Assembly: GCA_022264855.1 (NCBI GenBank) | Contig: JABYQU010000009.1 | Location: forward strand, 558,001-622,000 | DNA: 64,000 bases | Direction of reading: 5' to 3' | From: Lenzites betulinus | Lineage: Eukaryota; Basidiomycota; Agaricomycetes; Polyporales; Polyporaceae | Shown: positions 22,631 to 33,500 of the stretch, in pieces | Layout: every line of letters begins with the position of its first letter | How positions within the stretch are numbered: position 1 is the stretch's first letter | Program-made: the position numbers and the translations under genes | Notes under the pieces: model-generated | Seen by the model: only the letters and a program-made list of their open reading frames with translations | The model's database searches: none | What the model was told of the DNA's origin: nothing

Positions 22631-23262
22631 TGATGCACTGGAACCTGCTATAACAGCAGGATAGAGGGCGCGGCCGAGAGCCTAGGGGGCGAGGCCGGAC
22701 GTAGTGCGGGGAGGGAAGGATAACGCCTGCGAGTAAGGGCCGGTTTCCCTTCACTGGGCTTCCACGAAGCGTCGCAGGTCGCGGCCGTCCTGCTATCGCA
22801 GAGGGAAGGTGGGTGCGCGGTCCGCCGGTTCTATCGCAACCGGTCGCAGTGCCAGCGAATTGGTAAGGAGGCGTGGACGGGGCAGTCGCGATGGTCAGAG
22901 GAAGCCGCGATCGCCGTCACAAGTTCACGTCGCAGCTCGCGGTCGCAGTTCGCAGTTCGCAGTCGCAGTCGCAGTCGCAGTCGATACCAGGGCCGGTCTA
23001 TGAGATCTGAGGGGTGGGGATTGCTTGCCTTCTGAAAACTACGAACTACGGAATATATACATGGACGATACCGGGTCGCTCTCCCAAGGTCCGAGATCAG
23101 CCGGTCGCACGGCCAGACTCCTGCTGCGACCACGATCCCCAGGCGCCCGCGACTCAGCCTGGGCGTGCGACGGCTCGCGACGGCTGCGACGGCTGCGCCT
23201 CAGCCTGTTACGCCCGTGTCCAGCTGTACCGTCCCGGCCTCAGCGGACCGCGGGTCGCATCA
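22631..23262 (-). repeat. 3' LTR (632 bp)
   Basis: Pair of 39,771-40,409. Ends are the inverted hexamers TGATGC/GCATCA. It contains a tandem CGCAGT hexamer tract near 22,940-22,983 and many TCGCA/TGCGA pentamers. As the left LTR of a minus-strand element it also lies just upstream of the plus-strand antisense gene starting at 23,404. Confidence 0.95.
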
Positions 23263-23272
23263 TCTCCCCCTC
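23263..23272 (-). other. Polypurine tract (plus-strand primer site)
   Basis: On the minus strand GAGGGGGAGA directly precedes the 3' LTR, the expected place and composition of the primer for plus-strand DNA synthesis. A 36-bp block starting here is repeated inside pol at 32,025-32,060. Confidence 0.8.
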
Positions 23273-23403
23273 ACTGAGATCCCGACCGCCCTCGGTCGGC
23301 CATCGATGCGATCGCGTGATAGACCCTGCGATAAAGGTTACCATTTGCCTGCGGAGGCCCACCTATCCCTTTCGCTCTCTCTCCTATGCGCGGTATTGCC
23401 ACC

Positions 23404-24065
23404 ATGGATAACTTGGTCGAAATCGAGGCCGCATCGGCTCGCCTGCGACAGACTACTATCTCCTTGGCCCGCGCACAGGTCGAGGAGCAGGCGGCCATGA
23501 TGGAGGAGATGGTCGAGACCGGCTATAGCGTCGCAGATTGGGAGGACGCCATCGACCGCTTCCTGTACCGCACGGTACGTCCTATCGGCCATTCTCCTAC
23601 TCCGCGAGCGATGCGATACTGAGCTTGCCTTCCTAGGAGTCGTACTTCTTGATTTCCCTCGGCGATACCGTGATGACGCCCCTCCTCACTCGCGCCCGAG
23701 TGGCCTTGCGCGCCCTGGAACGACACAGCGAGTACCGCGGCGCGGTCGCAGACTTCGACCGACGACTCTTTACCATGTCGCGCGACCTGGAAGGTGTCTT
23801 CTTAGCTGCCGCCCGCCAGCGCCTGGTCCTTCTACGCTCTCGCTCCTCTGCGATCCACAACGTTCTTGCGATCGCGGGCGCCGACCGGTCCGTGGACATG
23901 GCCCAGTCGCAGGATATCGCGGGCGCGATCGCCCGCCTTCAGCGCGACGTCGCGGCCGCCCAAGACGCCTACCGTGGTGGAGAGCGCACGGTACTGGTCG
24001 ACCGCCCTGAGGAGGCCGGATGGGTCGCAGCCATGGAGGAGGTTGCGACTAATCGTTCGGGTTAG
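23404..24065 (+). CDS. Antisense gene 1 of the retroelement: helical protein, 199 aa
   Basis: Spliced gene running against the retrotransposon. Exon 1 is 23,404-23,574 (57 codons) and exon 2 is 23,637-24,065, with a 62-bp intron (GTACGT...CCTAG); total exactly 200 codons. The start is chosen at an ATG in a perfect GCCACCATGG context; an upstream in-frame ATG at 23,386 has a weaker context. The product is almost entirely predicted helix: heptad-like Leu/Ala/Glu/Arg repeats, DFDRRLFTMSRDLEGVF, and a run around IARLQRDVAAAQDAY. This suggests a coiled-coil or oligomerising protein. No catalytic motif is visible and I do not recognise the family. It begins about 140 bp after the 3' LTR, so antisense transcription from that LTR could express it. 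Confidence 0.65.
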
Positions 24066-24245
24066 GAAGGAGGGAAGACATCTGAAGGCAGGAGACGAAT
24101 TGCGATGCGTGTAGTCTAGCCCATCGATGGATTAGATGTCTTGCGATCGGTTCCCGATTGCGACCTCGTGTAGCCCGCTCCTTTCTATAAGTCTGCGACC
24201 TGCGATGCGACCAGCCTGGTATCGCACGCCCCAGTACTCCGCGCC
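24066..24245. other. Short spacer between antisense genes
   Basis: No coding sequence supported; Gypsy-internal DNA rich in TGCGA/TCGCA pentamers. Confidence 0.5.
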
Positions 24246-24846
24246 ATGGATCCCCTTCCTGACCTTGTCCGCGCTATAGACTCTCTCTGCGGCGAACTTG
24301 TCGACCCGCCCTCTACCAGTTAGAGTCGCAGGTTGCGACCATCGAGGCGCCCCTTCTTCCGTGGACCCGCCTGATATCCGCCACTGGCACGTCCTTGCGA
24401 CGCGTGTCCTGGTCGCCATAGTGCGTATGCTAGCTGCTTCCCAGCGGAGTCATTGACCCGTAGTCGCAGGAAGCCTGTATTGCGATGGGCTGCGACCAAG
24501 CTCTTGTGGATTCCGCGACTGCCCGCGCCCTCTCGGTCCTGCGATCGCAGACCGCGTACCCCGACCTCGCCCCTGGTTCCTGCGAGAGAGACTTCGGTAC
24601 ACAGCCGCTCAAGAATGCCTTACTCTCGAAGTCACTCGCGCCCAGCTACGTTTGTTGGTGTCACGGGCCGACGCGGCTCGCGGAGTGGCCAGTCGCGCGG
24701 GCGGAGCCGGGCATACATTGTCTTCTGCTCTTTCCAGCATCCGAGGGGCTTCGGCGCGCGCCTTGCGGGGAACTGAGCGCGCGCTTACCGAATTAGGGGA
24801 GATGGAGGTCGTCGGCCTCGGTGCCGCGGGGGCGGGACTGGACTAG
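24246..24846 (+). pseudogene. Decayed antisense ORF of the retroelement
   Basis: An ATG at 24,246 opens MDPLPDLVRAIDSLCGEL, but the frame closes after some 25 codons. The helical continuation (LESQVATIEAPLLPW) lies one base out of frame. Further along, another frame gives a Ser/Ala/Leu-rich helical segment ending ALTELGEMEVVGLGAAGAG and a stop near 24,844. The pattern resembles its two neighbours (plus strand, short helical proteins) but needs at least two frame changes, so I read it as a broken third antisense gene. Introns rather than frameshifts could explain part of this. Confidence 0.4.
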
Positions 24847-25277
24847 TCAGGGGAGGCGGGCCGCCCGAAACGGAGAGCAGGGAAGCCCGGCGCGGCCGCC
24901 GCTTGGCGTCTATGGTGTATTTCTGGCGCGCCAATCCTAGCTCTGGCATTTGCGACCCGTTGCGATCGGGCACGATCTGGTGGGAACGCGTCGCGCGCTC
25001 CGCTGCGCTCTGAATGTACCCGCGTAGCGCCTGTTCGACTGGGTCGCGGCGCGTCAGCGCTAAGTCTCCGTACGCTGGAAATTTTGCTTCCGCGATGCTT
25101 CGGCGCTTGACATGCCGCGTGCTTGCGACCTCTAGCGCTCCTCGACCCTGCACCGCTACCGCCCGCGGGAGGGGCGCTGCGACGGCTAAGTACCCGTTGC
25201 ATCCCTCGTTGGACTTCGTGCTTTCCTCCCGTTTTCTTCCTCCCTCTCTCTCTCCTCCGCTTCGACCCTCTCTCCTC
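24847..25277. other. Presumed promoter of the antisense zinc-cluster gene
   Basis: No gene. A pyrimidine-rich tract (CTTCCTCC and CTCTCT runs, about 25,216-25,277) ends at the ATG of the next gene, as is common for highly expressed fungal promoters. Confidence 0.45.
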
Positions 25278-26808
25278 ATGGCTGGCTCTTCTACCTCCGC
25301 GTCCCGCAAGGGTAAGAACCGCGCCGACCCCGCGCTCATGCGCGCCGACACGATCACCAACCTGGAGGACCTCTTCAGGGCGGCCCCCGACGGCGTGGCC
25401 ACTGCGGCCGACTATGCGGACTTTGCGACCTCCGCGCTGGTATGGCTGGTACGCCCTCCCTTTTGCGACTGCGACCGAGTTCTCCCACTGACCCTCTCCC
25501 AGCGGCGTTTGCAGCGCTACGGCGGTGACGACGGGTTGATCGCCGCCTGGGGCGATCGCTTGTTCGAGGCCATCGACGCGCAGCTCGACGGTTACATGGG
25601 CGAGGACAGTCCGTCCGAGGACCCCATGTACGTTGCCGCCCGCGAGCGAGCCGGTGCCGCTTTGGTCGCGCGACGCGCCGCAGAGGCCGAGGCCCGCGAG
25701 GCCGAGGAACAGCGGGAGGTCGCGGCGCGTCGCAAGATCTGGGCGGACGCGCGTGCAGCCGCCGCCGACTCCGACGAGGAGGACATCCCGCTCGCCGTCG
25801 CAGCCCCAGCCGCCGCCGCAGCACCTAGGACCCGCGCCATGATGCGTGCTTCCAACACCCCTCCACTCGCGACCAGGCCCCCACCCGCGACGAAGACGGC
25901 GCCTGCGACCAAAGCGGCGCCCGCGACCAAAGCAACACCCGCGACCAAGGCCGCGCCAGCGACCAAAGCGGCGCCTGCGACCAAGGCGGCCGTCACTTTG
26001 AAGGTCACCCCGGTTGCCAAGTCCGTGCCCCTGCCCGCTCCGGTGACGCCCACGAAGCCCGCGGTCGCAGCTGCGACCTCCTCCACGGCCTCGCCCGCTT
26101 CCCCCGCTGGCCCGTCGCGCAAGCGCGTCCGCGACGACGAGGACTTCGTCCTGGTCACGAAGCGACCACGGACCACTGAGGGCTTCGAGCCCGCGACTTA
26201 TCCACCGGGCGCGCGCGTGCCCTCTGGCAAGGAGACGGTAAGTCCCCGTCCCTTATCCACTTGCGATCGCGCTAACTCCCTTTCCCCACAGTGCGTGCAG
26301 TGCCAGACGCTTGTGCGCCCCCGATGCGTCCTGCGTCGCGGGGTGCGCAAGTGCGACCGCTGCGTGTACTCCCAAAAGGGGTGCTACGCGCCGGGGCACA
26401 TCGACTACGGGGAGTGGTACGACAGTAACGGGTTCGACCGCGGTACGTCGCAAGCTGCGCGGCCTTCCCGTTTCTTGCGATATTGACCTCTTTTGCCTTG
26501 GCCTAGCGAACTCGCCCGTCGGACACATTTGGCGCGCGGTCCTCACCGCGAAAGGTCGTCCTTCCGACATTCCCGAATGCTGCCGGCTGCCCGAAGGTGT
26601 CACGGAAGAAGATGCGACCGCACAGGAGCTCAACGCCCTCCTGGCCGCCGCTACCGCGGAGCGCGCTGCGACTACCCCTGCGATCGCGCCCGCCCCTGCG
26701 ACCACCGCGACATCTGCGACCGCCGCGGCTCCAGCGCCCGTCGCGACGCCTGTGCCCGTCGCGGCGCCTGCGCCCAAGGCCACGACCGCGACCTTCCTTC
26801 TTCGGCCT

Positions 26809-26816
26809 TTCCCTCC
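26809..26816 (+). repeat. Foldback 1 target duplication, left
   Basis: TTCCCTCC, repeated at 29,627-29,634. The last C could instead belong to the element (giving a 7-bp duplication and CACCTG ends). Confidence 0.8.
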
Positions 26817-29626
26817 ACCTGTGGCTTCCCCCATTGTATTACAATGGGCCCACGTACCTGCTAAAACCTGTGTGTATTCAGTGGTCACCTGGAGTTATTG
26901 TTAATCTGGCCCCCAGGTGTTGTACAAAGCCATTAATGGTTGTTAAACTGTACAGTGTTGTTATTGATTGTTAAATAGAGCGCATTTATACAATGGACCC
27001 CAGGATTGTCAAATGATGTTAATCATTGTTAAAAGCTGCTTTGGATGTTGTTAATGGTTGTAAAATGAGCCCTGAGATTGTTTAATATTGTTAAAGGCTG
27101 CTTGGGATGTTGTTAATGATTGTAAAATGAGTGCCTGCTTGTAGGTCCCTGTTTACCGCTTAATGGGCGCTTTTTTGGCTTCCTAATAGGGTAGGCATAC
27201 CAAATGACCGCATTTGGGCGCTTTTTTGGCTTCCAAATGGGGCAGGGGCCTACTACCACCCCCTGGGGGCTCCCTTTTGGCCCCCCTGGGCGCATTATTG
27301 CCCCAGTTTGTGCCCTATGTATATGTGGTGATTATGATACATACTAGGGTGTTCTGTAGGGGCCAAAAACCGACCAAAAGCAGTCAAAAATGCGAACCCA
27401 GGGCAGGGGTCAGCAGGTCCTGGTAGGTGCATGCAGCATATAATTGGTTCCTCTGGGCCCATTACATTTATCAATATATCATTTGAAAGCTATAGCTCAG
27501 GGCTTTCTGGGACAGCTATTTTCATAACCTATGATGCTGTATTGATGAAGATATGGCCTTTCGCATTTTCGCAAAAAGAAGCCATTTTGTTTTCCCAATA
27601 GCTCCTGATCCAGGGCACCTATAAATTCACCCAATACACCGTTGGATTTGTATTTAGCAGACCTTCAAAAAGAGCCTACTCTCAGGATATTCCATCTACA
27701 TGTATTCTGCCCCTCCTCCTGCCTCCCTGCCAATAGATCGCCCTTCAGGGCCCTCAGTTCCTGATAGATTCTCTTAGAAGCCTTTGCAATGTGTACTGGC
27801 AATATATCCATACATATTTCTAGCTTGGCATGATTTAGAACAGCCTACCCCTTCCGTGCCCCCTTGCTGTACATTTGGTGCACTTCTAGCTTGTTTGCTC
27901 CATAATATTATACCCTGTGTAGATATGGCCCTGCTCTCTTTTGCATGTTGTCTGTGTATACTATAGCTACCAATAAATATGCTCAAAAGTGTTATCGGAC
28001 ATCTGGATCTCTTATAGGATTCTTATCAGTAGCCCACAGAGTAGCCCAATCTGTCGCATTTTGGGGGCATATTATTTAGATCAGACAGCACAGCTGTACT
28101 GGCATGGTATTCAGGATTACGTTGCACTAAACATCATGAGATTTGGTGGAGAAGTGACGGAGGTATGGAGGGAACACCTCAAAACAGCCCTCTGATGCAG
28201 TTGGTGAAGAATACATGAATGCACTGCTGTAAGCTGTGCTTGTGCATGTAGACCACCGTTTGGGATATTCTGCCCATACCTCCGTCACTTCTCCACCAAA
28301 TCTCATGATGTTTAGTGCAACGTAATCCTGAATACCATGCCAGTACAGCTGTGCTGTCCGATCTAAATAATATGCCCCCAAAATGCGACAGATTGGGCTA
28401 CTCTGTGGGCTACTGATAAGAATCCTATAAGAGATCCAGATGTCCGATAACACTTTTGAGCATATTTATTGGTAGCTATAGTATACACAGACAACATGCA
28501 AAAGAGAGCAGGGCCATATCTACACAGGGTATAATATTATGGAGCAAACAAGCTAGAAGTGCACCAAATGTACAGCAAGGGGGCACGGAAGGGGTAGGCT
28601 GTTCTAAATCATGCCAAGCTAGAAATATGTATGGATATATTGCCAGTACACATTGCAAAGGCTTCTAAGAGAATCTATCAGGAACTGAGGGCCCTGAAGG
28701 GCGATCTATTGGCAGGGAGGCAGGAGGAGGGGCAGAATACATGTGGATGGAATATCCTGAGAGTAGGCTCTTTTTGAAGGTCTGCTAAATACAAATCCAA
28801 CGGTGTATTGGGTGAATTTATAGGTGCCCTGGATCAGGAGCTATTGGGAAAACAAAATGGCTTCTTTTTGCGAAAATGCGAAAGGCCATATCTTCATCAA
28901 TACAGCATCATAGGTTATGAAAATAGCTGTCCCAGAAAGCCCTGAGCTATAGCTTTCAAATGATATATTGATAAATGTAATGGGCCCAGAGGAACCAATT
29001 ATATGCTGCATGCACCTACCAGGACCTGCTGACCCCTGCCCTGGGTTCGCATTTTTGACTGCTTTTGGTCGGTTTTTGGCCCCTACAGAACACCCTAGTA
29101 TGTATCATAATCACCACATATACATAGGGCACAAACTGGGGCAATAATGCGCCCAGGGGGGCCAAAAGGGAGCCCCCAGGGGGTGGTAGTAGGCCCCTGC
29201 CCCATTTGGAAGCCAAAAAAGCGCCCAAATGCGGTCATTTGGTATGCCTACCCTATTAGGAAGCCAAAAAAGCGCCCATTAAGCGGTAAACAGGGACCTA
29301 CAAGCAGGCACTCATTTTACAATCATTAACAACATCCCAAGCAGCCTTTAACAATATTAAACAATCTCAGGGCTCATTTTACAACCATTAACAACATCCA
29401 AAGCAGCTTTTAACAATGATTAACATCATTTGACAATCCTGGGGTCCATTGTATAAATGCGCTCTATTTAACAATCAATAACAACACTGTACAGTTTAAC
29501 AACCATTAATGGCTTTGTACAACACCTGGGGGCCAGATTAACAATAACTCCAGGTGACCACTGAATACACACAGGTTTTAGCAGGTACGTGGGCCCATTG
29601 TAATACAATGGGGGAAGCCACAGGTG
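26816..29626. mobile_element. Foldback element 1: near-perfect 2 x 1,353-bp palindrome
   Basis: Arms 26,816-28,168 and 28,274-29,626 have identical length and differ at only a few positions I could find (for example within 28,081-28,090 versus its mirror). The loop is 105 bp (28,169-28,273). Ends are CACCTGTGGC/GCCACAGGTG, flanked by a 7-8-bp target duplication. Near each end are repeated TTGTTAA-type motifs that could be subterminal transposase-binding sites. There is no coding capacity: the open frames inside simply occur twice in mirror. A non-autonomous DNA transposon is the best reading; the hAT, Tnp2/CACTA-like or other superfamily is not settled. Transcripts would fold into a very long hairpin. 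Confidence 0.85.
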
Positions 29627-29634
29627 TTCCCTCC
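29627..29634 (+). repeat. Foldback 1 target duplication, right
   Basis: TTCCCTCC, identical to the left copy; antisense gene 2 resumes here in frame. Confidence 0.8.
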
Positions 29635-30247
29635 TCGCGTCGCCACGCCTCCGCCCGCGCCTCGCGTTCCGACCCCTCCTTCTGCGATCGCGGCTGCTCG
29701 CGAGGAGGACATCACGCTGGCCCCTTCAAGCGCTGCACAGGACGCGGAGCGCCTCCCGTCGGTTTTGGTGAGCCAACTCTTCCCTCCGGTAGAGTACACC
29801 CGACTGATCGTAACCTACCCCGGCCAGGAGGACCTCCTCCACATCCAGGCTCGACCCACGCGCACGTACGGGGCCTCGCGTACCATCGCGAGCGTGCCCA
29901 GCCCCTCGACTTCCCGATCGCGCGCCCCGGACTCCGCCGCCACACACTCTGCGATCGCACCGGTCGCGGGTCCTTCCCGCCTCGCGCCCCGCGCTCACCC
30001 GGCTGCGACGCGGACCACCTCCCTCCTGCGAGCGGAGCCACCGCGCGACGAGGAGGTGGAAGACTTGGAGAACGTCCCCGGGATGACTGAAGACCGCCGC
30101 CTGCTCATCCTTGCTTATCGCCAGGAGCGCGCCTTCCTACGGGCCCGCATCTCCGCACTGACCCATCAGGTCGCGGACCTCCAGGAGCGCGAGAGGATAC
30201 TGCTCGGACTTGAGTGGAGCGCGGCCGACTTGGAGCCCGAGGACTAG

Positions 30248-30527
30248 GGCAGCGTCGCAGGCTGGCTGGACGGACATGTAGATAGTTTTCTTGGGTTCGG
30301 ACCTGTAAGTAGTCGCGTGCGATCGCAAGTTTGTACTCCGATAGTCTCCCCTCGTCTTCTTGTATCCTTGCGGCCGCGAGCCGGTCGCAATCTACGCCTC
30401 GTTCCTCTTTGCCCGCGCCTTGCTTGAAAGAGTGTGAATGGAGAGATCGCAAGTGCGATCTCTCTGAGATACATAACTAGGGGTATAGGGTCGCCCTTGC
30501 GACGACGGTACGCTTGCGACCGCGACC
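30248..30527. other. Junction between converging genes in the retroelement
   Basis: A 280-bp stretch between the stop of antisense gene 2 (plus) and the stop of pol (minus). It is rich in TGCGA/TCGCA, including the palindrome-like GATCGCAAGTGCGATC near 30,446-30,461, which could mark convergent 3' ends. Confidence 0.45.
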
Positions 30528-33500
30528 TCAATCTGATTCGTCGCCTTCGCTGCCCCCTGGCCCTGCGAATACTGGCGGCTCGTCTAAGACTTCTGGTTCC
30601 GGGTCTTCTGTACCGTCGTCCTCGGATGCGACTAGCTCGTGTAGCCTTTTGCCTGAGATATCTGCGAACCCTTCAGGTAGGGGTATAGCCTTGCGAGCTA
30701 GGTACGGGATGACTCGAAAGGCTGCGACCGGTCGGTGGAGCACTGAGCCATCCAGTTCGCAGAGTACGTATGCGCCTCCGCGATTGCGGGACACTACCAC
30801 TAGCGGGCCTGTGTACCGCGGCCGCATCTTGCGATTCAGCGACTTCTCGATCTGCGTATGTCGCATAAGGACCAGGGCCCCGGGTTTGAAGTCGAAGTCG
30901 CGTATGGTCGCAGCGTGATCGCGCTCGAACTTTTGGGCGGCCTCCACTCTCGCTCGGTAGACCCTTGAGTGTAGTGTAGCTAGCTGCCCTTGCCGCTTTT
31001 GGAGTTCGATCGCACGTCGCGCGATGAGGTCTTCGGTTGACAGGAGCTTTTCTGGTGCGGGCATGAGGTAGGTCGCCTCTGCGATATCCATAGGGAGGAT
31101 AGGGTGGCACCCTGTGACCGCGAAGTAGGGCGAGCAGCCCATACGTTTGCGGACCGTGATGCGATCCGCCCAGAATACGTAGGGTGCGACCTGCGACCAC
31201 TTGGTCTGGTCGCCGTCCGCCGCCTTGAATAGCAGTTGTCGCAGATCGAAATGCGACCTCTCGACGATCCCATTGGCTTTGGAATTGTACGCGCTGATAC
31301 GAATATGGGGAAGGCCATATTTGCGCTGTAGTCTTCCGGCTGCACTGACGAAGGCCGACCCATTGTCGGTCACGATCTCCGAGGGTGCACCCCATCGGCA
31401 GTACAAGTCTTGGAGGAGGAAGTCGGTGATGACCTTGTCCGTTTCTACTCGCAACATGCGCCATTCCGTCCATGCTGATACGGAGCATCGCGCTGCGACG
31501 ATATTGCGGAACCCGCCGGACGCCGGCATCTTCATGGTGTCCACGTACCATCGTACAAAGAGCGCGCCTGGTCGCGCGACCGTGGGTGGGATCAGGATCT
31601 TGCGATGCGATCGCACCTGACACAGGTGACACATCTTGATGTACCAGGACACGTCCTCTCGTAGGGAGGGCCACCAGAAGCGTTCTGCGACCATCTGGAG
31701 CGTCGCATAGTTGCCTCGGTGTCCTAGCTCATCGTGCGCTCCCCGTAGTATGCTGAAGCGTCGCTCGGGTCGCACTACTATCTTGTGTGCGCCTTGTGCG
31801 TCCTTCTTCCACAACCGTTGGTCGTCGCAGAAGAATCCTTGCGCGTACTTGATCAGAGACGCGTACTGGCTATCCGTGAGGCCCAGTGGTCGCTGGAGCG
31901 TTCAGAGCCAGTCCGCAACTAGTCGCAGCCGCGCGTCGGCTTTGGTCGAGTGCTCGTTAGACGGTAGCTCGGTCTCTTGGTCTATCGCGGTCGCCTCTGC
32001 TCCCGTGTCGCTGCTCGCGCGATCCTCCCCCTCACTGAAATTTCGACCGTCCTCGGTCGCTTCGGATAACTCCAACATTGCGATCGCGGGCGTCTTGCGT
32101 CGCAGACGCGATGGGGGGGCTAGGATATGGTGCATGAAGCCGTGGACCTTGTCTATCCAGTCCTCGAATTCGTCTGGGTCTTCCGCGGGGTCATCGTCGG
32201 GTTGTGGGTTGCGACGCGACAGGCCGTCTGGGCCGTGCGACGTGCCCGGCACATGTACCAGGTGGAAGTGGAAGGTGAGGATACCCAAGATCCAGCGGTT
32301 GATGCTTGCACTGGGCGCGAGGTCCGGATTCTGTAGCATTCCGCGGATATACCGCGCGTCGACCTCGACTATGAGGTTGCGAACTCCTACTAGGTAGATC
32401 TTGGTCGCTTGTAGTGCGCGGAACAGACCGTAGAGCTCTAGTTTTGGTTGCGAGAAGCGCGCTTCGCGCTCGTTGAGGGTGATGGACCCGAAGCGGCTGT
32501 AATAGCGCTTGCGAAGGTCGTCTGGGTCGCATTGGCAGAGGTGGTAGCCTACTGCGATGTAGGATGTGTCGACTGCGAGCACCACTGGCGCTCCATTGTC
32601 GTAGTCGATCGCCCGTAGCGCAGGGGAGGCCAGGAGCGCCTCTCGCAAATTGTCCATTGCCGCGATCTGCGCCTCTCCGAATTCGAATGGGGCGTCTTTC
32701 CTTGTGAGTGCGACCAGCGCGTGAGCCCGTCGCGCGAAGTTGCGAATGAAGATCCTTGCGACGCCTACGGTCCCCAAGAAGGCGCGTACCTCCGAGAGGT
32801 CCTTGCATGTGCGCCACTTCTTGATTGCTGCGACGCGCGATTCGTCTGGCTTGCGACCTTCGGGGGTGCACCGGTGCCCTACCACCAGTATCTCGCGGGC
32901 GCAGAGGATGGACTTCTTCCCAGAGAACATCCCGCCTGCGTACTTCATGCGCTGGACGATGCGATTGTTGTTCTGGAAGTGTTCCCACACAAAACGCCGG
33001 ATCCCTGGGTTCTCTGGGATGGTCGCGTAGGTCCCTCCTTCGTCGCGATAGTCTGACGCAGGCCCTTTACAGGGTACATCGTCGATGTAGGGGACCGTGA
33101 TCTCGGGTATTTCCGGTCGCAGGATGTAGGTGACGTCGTCGTGGAAAATTGGTACGGAATTTGACCATCCCATAGGGAGGGTACAGTGTCGCAGCGCTCC
33201 GTAGGGCGTCTGGAAGGTCGTGAGGTTGCGCGAGGACTCTGCGATCAGTCTCTCGTCGTACCCCACGTAGAGATCGAAGATCGCGCCGCAGGCGCGACCT
33301 CCGAACTGTTCGGCTAGGTAGTCGGGCGTAGGTGTTACTCCAGAGTGTTGGATGGTAACCTTGTTGAGTGGCTCTAAACTGTGTACGATTCGCAGCGACT
33401 TCGCGTCCTTTTTGAGGACGCAGAACCATCGCGACCGATAGGAGGAGTTGGATGGCTCATAGACGCCGGCTGCGATCTTCTTCTTGAGCATGTCGCAGAC

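Larger units (their letters stand above)
25278..30247 (+). pseudogene. Antisense gene 2 of the retroelement: zinc-cluster-like protein, split by a foldback element
   Basis: Plus-strand, multi-exon gene inside a minus-strand retrotransposon. Exons: 25,278-25,448; 25,503-26,237; 26,292-26,442; 26,507 into the foldback; resuming after the insertion to the TAG before 30,248. Introns are 54, 54 and 64 bp with GTACG/GTAAG donors. The N-terminal part includes a helical Glu/Ala/Arg segment and a low-complexity stretch of about seven imperfect P-A-T-K-A repeats (25,880-26,000). It also has a basic SRKRVRDDED and KRPR (possible nuclear signals). Exon 3 encodes C-X2-C-X7-C-X8-C-X2-C-X6-C, close to the fungal Zn2Cys6 pattern. 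The C-terminus (ARISALTHQVADLQERERILL) is a likely coiled coil. Reading is continuous when the foldback and one TTCCCTCC copy are removed. DNA binding is inferred from the Cys spacing alone. Confidence 0.65.

Noticed and set aside
27214..29329. Pairs of identical small ORFs in mirror positions
   Set aside because: They are reflections of the palindrome arms and show no protein features.
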